This document shows positions 6,580 to 10,265 of a DNA stretch of 10,265 bases, piece after piece (the stretch's first letter is position 1; each line of letters opens with the position of its first letter). The stretch is from Lachnospiraceae bacterium UBA1753. GTDB lineage: Bacteria > Bacillota > Clostridia > Lachnospirales > Lachnospiraceae. The translations under genes were made by a program, and so were the position numbers. The stretch lies in assembly GCA_002317595.1 (NCBI GenBank), contig DCHL01000074.1:1809-12073 (forward strand), in the 5' to 3' direction. The notes under the pieces are model-generated. The model saw only the letters and a program-made list of their open reading frames with translations. It did not search any database and had not been told where the DNA came from.

Positions 6580-7929
6580 ATGAAATCAGTTATTAAGAAG
6601 ACAATAATAGTTATAATTTTACTCCTAAGTGCGCTGACCTTGCATGCCTGTGGTGTGCAGGGTCAGTCTGCGTATTCGGGACAGGATTTGCAGGGAGCAG
6701 AGCAGGATACGCAGGGAGCAGCAGAGCAGGATTCGCAGGGAGCAGCAGAGCAGGATTTGCAGGGAGCAGAGCAGGATACGCAGGGAGCAGCAGAGCAGGA
6801 TTTGCAGGACGATAGAGCAGGTGCGAGGTTTGAGGAGCTTACACTGACCGGAAATCTTAATCTTGAGTATGCGACTCAGTTTTCTGTGGAGGAATACGGA
6901 GATTATAGATTGGTTCGCATCGAAAACGGTGAGAAATTCTTAGTGGTTCCGGAAAATGAAGCCGTTCCTGAGAATGTTCCTAAGGATATCACCGTGATAA
7001 GGCAGCCCCTTGGCAGGGCCTACTTGGTGTCGACATCAGTCATGGATCTTATCAGGGAGCTTGGGGCAGTTGATGACTTAAGGTTTTCGGGGACGAAGGA
7101 GAGCGACTGGTACATAGCTGAGGCAGTGGAGGCGATGGCAGATGGCAGACTTCTCTATGCCGGAAAATACAGCGCTCCTGATTACGAGCTCCTGATTTCC
7201 GAGGGGTGTGACCTGGCGATAGAGAACACCATGATATATCATTCTCCTGAGGTTAAGGAGAAGCTTGAGGAACTGGGAATCCCTGTGCTTGTGGAGCAGT
7301 CGAGCCACGAAAAGCACCCGCTGGGAAGGCTTGAGTGGATTAAGCTTTATGGTATACTTTTTGGGAAGGAAGATAGGGCCAAGGAGTATTTTGACAATCA
7401 GCTAAAGCTCCTTGAGTCTGTGATTAACAGACCGGACAGCGGGCAGAAGGCTGCAGACAGCGGGAAGAAGGTTGCAGACAGCGGGCAGAAGGCTGCAGAC
7501 AGTGGGCAGAAGGTTGCATTCTTCTACGTGAATTCAATGGGTGCTGTCAATGTGAGGAAACCCGGAGATTACATATCTGAGATGATAGAACTCTCAGGAG
7601 GCGAGTATGCCCTCAGAGATGTGGTGGTTGAGAGTGACAATGCCCTGTCCACGATGAATATGCAGATGGAGGATTTCTTCCTTGCAGCTAAGGACGCTGA
7701 CATTCTGATATATAACAGCACGATTGAGGCGCCTTTATATTCCATAGATGATCTCATTGGAAAAAATAAGCTTTTTTCACAGTTTGCCGCGGTTCAGTCC
7801 GGGCGGGTATACTGCACCGGCAAACATTTTTTCCAGGAATCCACTGGAATGGCAGAGTTCATGCTGGATTTGAATGCAGTGATTGAGGGGCAGGAGCGTG
7901 AGCTTGTCTACCTGACAAAGCTAGAGTGA
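6580..7929 (+). CDS. FecB/BtuF-type ABC transporter substrate-binding lipoprotein
   Basis: Extracellular binding protein for an iron-chelate, haem or corrinoid importer. Signal peptide with lipobox LHAC (Cys24), a repetitive Gln/Asp-rich stalk (34-77), then a two-lobed class III binding-protein fold: lobe 1 about 135-240 (ITVIRQPLGRAYLVSTSVMDLI, LISEGCDLAIENT), the connecting helix about 247-283 (GRLEWIKLYGILFGKEDRAKEY), and lobe 2 from 311 (KVAFFYVNSMGAVNVRKPGDYISEMIELSGG, DADILIYNS). Length is 449 against about 300 for a plain BtuF; the excess is the stalk and a DSGQKAA repeat (286-310) between the helix and lobe 2. ATG 6580 has only a distant AGGA (6564-6567), so it may be translationally coupled to the preceding gene, whose stop is 14 bases upstream. 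The permease and ATPase follow. Ligand identity is not readable, but the upstream riboswitch favours a cobalt, corrinoid or tetrapyrrole cargo. Confidence 0.88.
   Translation: MKSVIKKTIIVIILLLSALTLHACGVQGQSAYSGQDLQGAEQDTQGAAEQDSQGAAEQDLQGAEQDTQGAAEQDLQDDRAGARFEELTLTGNLNLEYATQFSVEEYGDYRLVRIENGEKFLVVPENEAVPENVPKDITVIRQPLGRAYLVSTSVMDLIRELGAVDDLRFSGTKESDWYIAEAVEAMADGRLLYAGKYSAPDYELLISEGCDLAIENTMIYHSPEVKEKLEELGIPVLVEQSSHEKHPLGRLEWIKLYGILFGKEDRAKEYFDNQLKLLESVINRPDSGQKAADSGKKVADSGQKAADSGQKVAFFYVNSMGAVNVRKPGDYISEMIELSGGEYALRDVVVESDNALSTMNMQMEDFFLAAKDADILIYNSTIEAPLYSIDDLIGKNKLFSQFAAVQSGRVYCTGKHFFQESTGMAEFMLDLNAVIEGQERELVYLTKLE
6682..6808 (+). repeat. In-frame 21/24-bp tandem repeat in the binding-protein stalk
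   Basis: Units beginning CAGGAT start at 6682, 6703, 6727, 6751, 6772 and 6796 (the last partial) and encode EQDxQGA(A) repeats. Unit lengths run 21, 24, 24, 21, 24, so the reading frame is kept. Units 1-2 (6682-6726) and 4-5 (6751-6795) are identical 45-bp blocks, showing a recent higher-order duplication. Such arrays change copy number by slippage, which here would lengthen or shorten the tether. Confidence 0.95.
7435..7518 (+). repeat. In-frame 21-bp tandem repeat between binding-protein lobes
   Basis: Four 21-bp units start at 7435, 7456, 7477 and 7498, each encoding DSGQKAA or a close variant. Units 1 and 3 are identical. The array is placed after the helix that joins the two lobes and just before the first strand of lobe 2, a position where related proteins normally have only a short charged loop. 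Confidence 0.95.
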
Positions 7930-7936
7930 GCGTGGG

Positions 7937-8085
7937 AAGAATCAGATATCTAAGGTGCGCATAAGAATCAGATAACTAAAGTGCGTGGAAAGAATCAGAT
8001 ATCTAAGGTGCGCAGAAAATCAGATACCTAAGGTGTGCATAAGAATCAGATATCTAAGGTGCACAGAAAATCAGATATCTCAGAT
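7937..8085 (+). repeat. 26-bp tandem repeat array between binding protein and permease
   Basis: Six copies of a unit with core ATCAGATATCTAAGGTGCGC begin at 7941, 7967, 7994, 8019, 8045 and 8070, giving periods of 25-27 bp. Four copies contain the perfect palindrome AGATATCT; the others have one change in it. The array nearly fills the 175-bp gap between the two genes and ends about 20 bases before the permease ATG. No ORF is encoded. It could be an operator cluster, an mRNA element or a simple expansion. Confidence 0.92.
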
Positions 8086-8104
8086 GGACTGGATGATAGA
8101 ATAG

Positions 8105-9124
8105 ATGAAGAAGAGGGAAATAATTGCTTTCACAATAATGATATTGATGACCGTTCTGCTGGCCTGCTGGAATCTGACGGCAGGGAGTCTCAGTCTGTCT
8201 GCCAGGGATATCGTAAGCGGGCTTCTTGGTGGTTTTGCTTCCGGAACGCAAGGCGTCGGGGATACAGCTGCTGCCGTAATTTTTCAGATAAGGCTGCCGC
8301 GCCTGATTGCCGCAATCTTCCTTGGAGGAGCACTTTCGGTATCGGGATTTCTACTGCAGACATTTTTTAACAATCCTATTGCAGGTCCATACGTGCTTGG
8401 AATCTCTTCTGGAGCGAAGCTGACTGTTGCGGTTGCGATGATTGTGCTTCTTGGCGGAGGGGTGCATATCTCATCGGCCGGGATGGTGGTGGCAGCATTC
8501 CTTGGCTCTCTCCTTGCCATGGGCTTTGTGCTTGCAATCTCAACGCGGGTGAACAGCATGTCTGTACTTATTGTGTGCGGTATTCTGGTTGGATATATAT
8601 GCTCGGCGGTGACGGATTTCCTGGTGACATTTGCGGATGATACCAATATCGTGAACCTCCACAACTGGTCCATGGGAAGCCTGTCGGGAACGGACTGGGA
8701 AGGTGTGAGAGTAATGACTATTCTGGTCATTTTGGCTTTTGTGGCAGCATTCTGTCTGTCAAAACCCATTGGCGCATATCAGCTTGGAGAGGTGTACGCA
8801 AAGAGTATGGGAGTGAACACTAGGCTGCTTAGACTCCTCATCATACTGCTCTCAAGCCTCCTGTCAGCTACGGTCACAGCCTTTGCGGGGCCAGTGTCCT
8901 TCGTTGGAATCGCCATCCCGCAGCTTGTGAAGCTTGTCATGAAGACGGCGAGACCCCTTGTGCTGATTCCGGGATGCTTTCTCGGCGGTGCAATGGTGCT
9001 GCTGCTGTGTGATGGAATTGCGAGGAGTGTATTTGCACCCGCTGAGGTGAGTATCAGTTCTGTGACCGCTGTGTTTCTTGCACCTGTTGTTATTGTCATG
9101 ATGATGAAGCGCAGGGCAAACTAG
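8105..9124 (+). CDS. FecCD/BtuC-type ABC transporter permease
   Basis: Integral membrane permease of the type II importer family for iron-siderophore, haem and vitamin B12. The 339 residues and about ten hydrophobic segments match the family. The hallmark N-terminal block is RLPRLIAAIFLGGALSVSG followed by LLQTFFNNPIAGPYVLGISSGA (63-104), and the cytoplasmic coupling region near the C-terminus carries AGPVSFVGIAIPQLVKLV (261-278). Only one permease gene is present, so it should act as a homodimer, as BtuC does. The ATG has only a weak purine-rich GGATGATAG stretch upstream, just after the 26-bp repeat array, so start choice rests on the usual N-terminus (MKKREIIAFTIMI). The 3' end encodes KRRAN and lies inside the first unit of an 18-bp repeat array. 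It pairs with the binding protein before it and the ATPase after it. Confidence 0.93.
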   Translation: MKKREIIAFTIMILMTVLLACWNLTAGSLSLSARDIVSGLLGGFASGTQGVGDTAAAVIFQIRLPRLIAAIFLGGALSVSGFLLQTFFNNPIAGPYVLGISSGAKLTVAVAMIVLLGGGVHISSAGMVVAAFLGSLLAMGFVLAISTRVNSMSVLIVCGILVGYICSAVTDFLVTFADDTNIVNLHNWSMGSLSGTDWEGVRVMTILVILAFVAAFCLSKPIGAYQLGEVYAKSMGVNTRLLRLLIILLSSLLSATVTAFAGPVSFVGIAIPQLVKLVMKTARPLVLIPGCFLGGAMVLLLCDGIARSVFAPAEVSISSVTAVFLAPVVIVMMMKRRAN

Positions 9125-9159
9125 AAGCGCAGGGCAAATTCGAAGCGTTGAGCAATTTA
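9106..9159 (+). repeat. 18-bp tandem repeat across the permease stop codon
   Basis: Three 18-bp units start at 9106, 9124 and 9142 with the pattern GAAGCGCAGGGCAAAYTN; the third has diverged (GAAGCGTTGAGCAATTTA). The first unit is the last coding codons plus most of the stop, and the others are noncoding. It seems the gene's 3' end was duplicated into the 85-bp gap before the ATPase gene. Confidence 0.85.
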
Positions 9160-9209
9160 GCAGGTGCGGACTGAATTCAGAGTGTAATCAAAAATCGAGG
9201 AGTGAATTA

Positions 9210-9983
9210 ATGAAATTCAAGTCTATTGAACTTAGGAATATAGATGCTGGTTACTGTGACCGGGTGGTTGCAGGTGGCGTGAGCCTTGATGCACAGCCGG
9301 GGGAGATAATTGCGCTCATCGGCCCCAACGGTTCTGGCAAATCCACACTTCTCAAGACAATAACGGGCCAGATTAAGTGCCTTGGCGGAGAGATTAGAAT
9401 CTGCGGTGAGGAGCTTGGTTCCATGAAGGAGAGCGAAGTGGCAAGACGCATCTCCCTAGTAACTACTGCCAGAATTAAGCCACAGCTTATGACCTGCCGC
9501 GAGGTGGCGGGGATGGGCAGATATCCATATACCGGAAGGCTCGGATTATTAACTCCCGAGGATGAGAGAATAGTAGAGGAGGCCCTTGTGCTGACAGACT
9601 CCCTTGATGTAGCGGGCTGCGACTTCGAGAAGATAAGTGATGGACAGCGCCAGCGTGTCATGATAGCCAGAGCAATCTGTCAGGACACGGATATCATTGC
9701 CCTCGATGAACCCACATCCTTTCTAGACCTTAGATGCAAGCTCAGCGTACTCAGGATTCTCAGGATGCTTGCCCGTGAAAAAAATAAAACTATTATCATG
9801 TCTCTCCATGAGCTGGACCTTGTGAAGGCAGTTGCAGACCGTATTGTCTGCCTGGATTCAGAAGGCAATTCTGTGGTTGGTGTTCCTGGGGATATTTTTT
9901 ATGGTGACTTTATTCAGAACTGCTTTGGACTTGATGCCAAGGAGTTCGACCCAGAGACCGGACATCTGAACATCATCTTCTAG
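9210..9983 (+). CDS. FecE/BtuD-type ABC transporter ATP-binding protein
   Basis: Cytoplasmic ATPase that powers the importer formed with the preceding permease and binding protein. Length (257 residues) fits the family. Visible motifs: Walker A GPNGSGKST (38-46), signature ISDGQRQRV (142-150, SDGQ in place of the common SGGQ but seen in this family), Walker B DIIALDEP (161-168) with D-loop SFLD, and switch His200 in MSLHELD. The usual Q-loop Gln position reads Thr in LVTTARIKPQ, as in many FecE-type proteins. GAGGAG at 9197-9202 gives a well-spaced ribosome-binding site for ATG 9210. The gene lies 85 bp after the permease and ends the co-directional cluster; no strong terminator was found after it, only the hairpin repeat array from 10086. 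Confidence 0.94.
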   Translation: MKFKSIELRNIDAGYCDRVVAGGVSLDAQPGEIIALIGPNGSGKSTLLKTITGQIKCLGGEIRICGEELGSMKESEVARRISLVTTARIKPQLMTCREVAGMGRYPYTGRLGLLTPEDERIVEEALVLTDSLDVAGCDFEKISDGQRQRVMIARAICQDTDIIALDEPTSFLDLRCKLSVLRILRMLAREKNKTIIMSLHELDLVKAVADRIVCLDSEGNSVVGVPGDIFYGDFIQNCFGLDAKEFDPETGHLNIIF

Positions 9984-10085
9984 TCATTCTTTTCATGAGG
10001 CGTATCTCGCACTTTTTCACAATTCTTTATAACAAAGCAATGAACCAGCATTTTTATTGAAGGATTGGCTGCTCTTTTAGCGCTG

Positions 10086-10265
10086 TCATCGGGATTAGTG
10101 ATTTCTTGTAGTTCCCGATGAAGGCTTGGGCTGTGTTGTCATCGGAGTTAGTGATTTCCAGTGGTTTCCGATGATTCAGGGGGCTGGGGGGATTCATCGG
10201 GATTTGTGGTTTCTTACTGTTACCGATGAACCTAGGTTGTTATGTTTCATCGGGATTAGGAGTTT
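10086..10265. repeat. Array of 36-bp hairpin units with 17-19 bp variable spacers
   Basis: Units lie at 10086-10121, 10139-10174, 10194-10229 and 10247 to the window end (cut). Each begins TCATCGG and ends CCGATGA, forming a 7-9 bp stem around an 18-22 base loop with the shared core TTAGTGATTTC. Spacers are 17, 19 and 17 bp, unlike each other, and unit starts are 53-55 bp apart. In the second unit a G-to-A change in the left arm is matched by C-to-T in the right arm, preserving pairing. No ORF or T-tract accompanies the units. The structure recalls clustered REP/BIME palindromes; spacers are too short for a CRISPR. The 102 bases between the ATPase stop and the first unit hold nothing I can identify. 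Confidence 0.9.

Noticed and set aside
6644..6847. 67-codon ORF in another frame of the repeat region
   Set aside because: Its RIRREQQSRI repeats are only the out-of-frame reading of the binding-protein stalk repeats.
8035..8370. 111-codon plus-strand ORF overlapping the permease start
   Set aside because: It is a shifted-frame reading of the permease gene and 26-bp repeats; the permease frame carries the family motifs.
10086..10121. Intrinsic terminator for the ABC transporter operon
   Set aside because: The stem is good but no T-tract follows, and the same unit repeats at least three more times.
10086..10265. CRISPR array
   Set aside because: Repeat length is 36 bp, but spacers are only 17-19 bp, the repeats differ from one another at many positions, and no cas gene is visible.

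Overview
The window looks like a chromosomal segment from an anaerobic Firmicute, most likely a Lachnospiraceae-type clostridium. That reading rests on Shine-Dalgarno-rich starts, acidic lipoproteins with lipobox signal peptides, a Firmicute-type cobalamin riboswitch ending in an intrinsic terminator, and protein families typical of gut or rumen Clostridia. The species cannot be named from the sequence alone.

Layout. Positions 1-1313 (minus strand) hold most of an ABC-F ATPase, cut off at its C-terminus by the window edge. A short divergent intergenic region follows; it carries 10-bp tandem repeats over a plausible promoter for an AT-rich, ORC/Cdc6-like AAA ATPase with a C-terminal winged helix (1530-2582). 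After a spacer containing a hairpin-forming dispersed repeat comes a ketopantoate-reductase-family gene (2772-3686).

The centrepiece runs from 3696 to 9983: a strong sigma-70 promoter, a cobalamin riboswitch (about 3748-3931), an intrinsic terminator (3995-4026), then five co-directional genes. These encode a CbiK-type cobaltochelatase built as an exported lipoprotein, a lipoprotein with two NEAT-like beta domains, a FecB/BtuF-type substrate-binding lipoprotein, a FecCD/BtuC-type permease and a FecE/BtuD-type ATPase. The simplest reading is a B12-repressed surface system that captures a cobalt, corrinoid or tetrapyrrole ligand, possibly exchanges or inserts metal outside the membrane, and imports the product. 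The substrate is not proven by sequence.

The window is unusually rich in short tandem repeats: a 10-bp promoter array, 21/24-bp and 21-bp in-frame repeats in the binding protein, a 26-bp array between binding protein and permease, an 18-bp array across the permease stop codon, and a four-copy array of 36-bp hairpin units at the right edge (10086-10265) that continues out of view. A 44-bp dispersed element occurs twice (2646-2689, 5480-5523) with an RNA-pairing-compatible difference.
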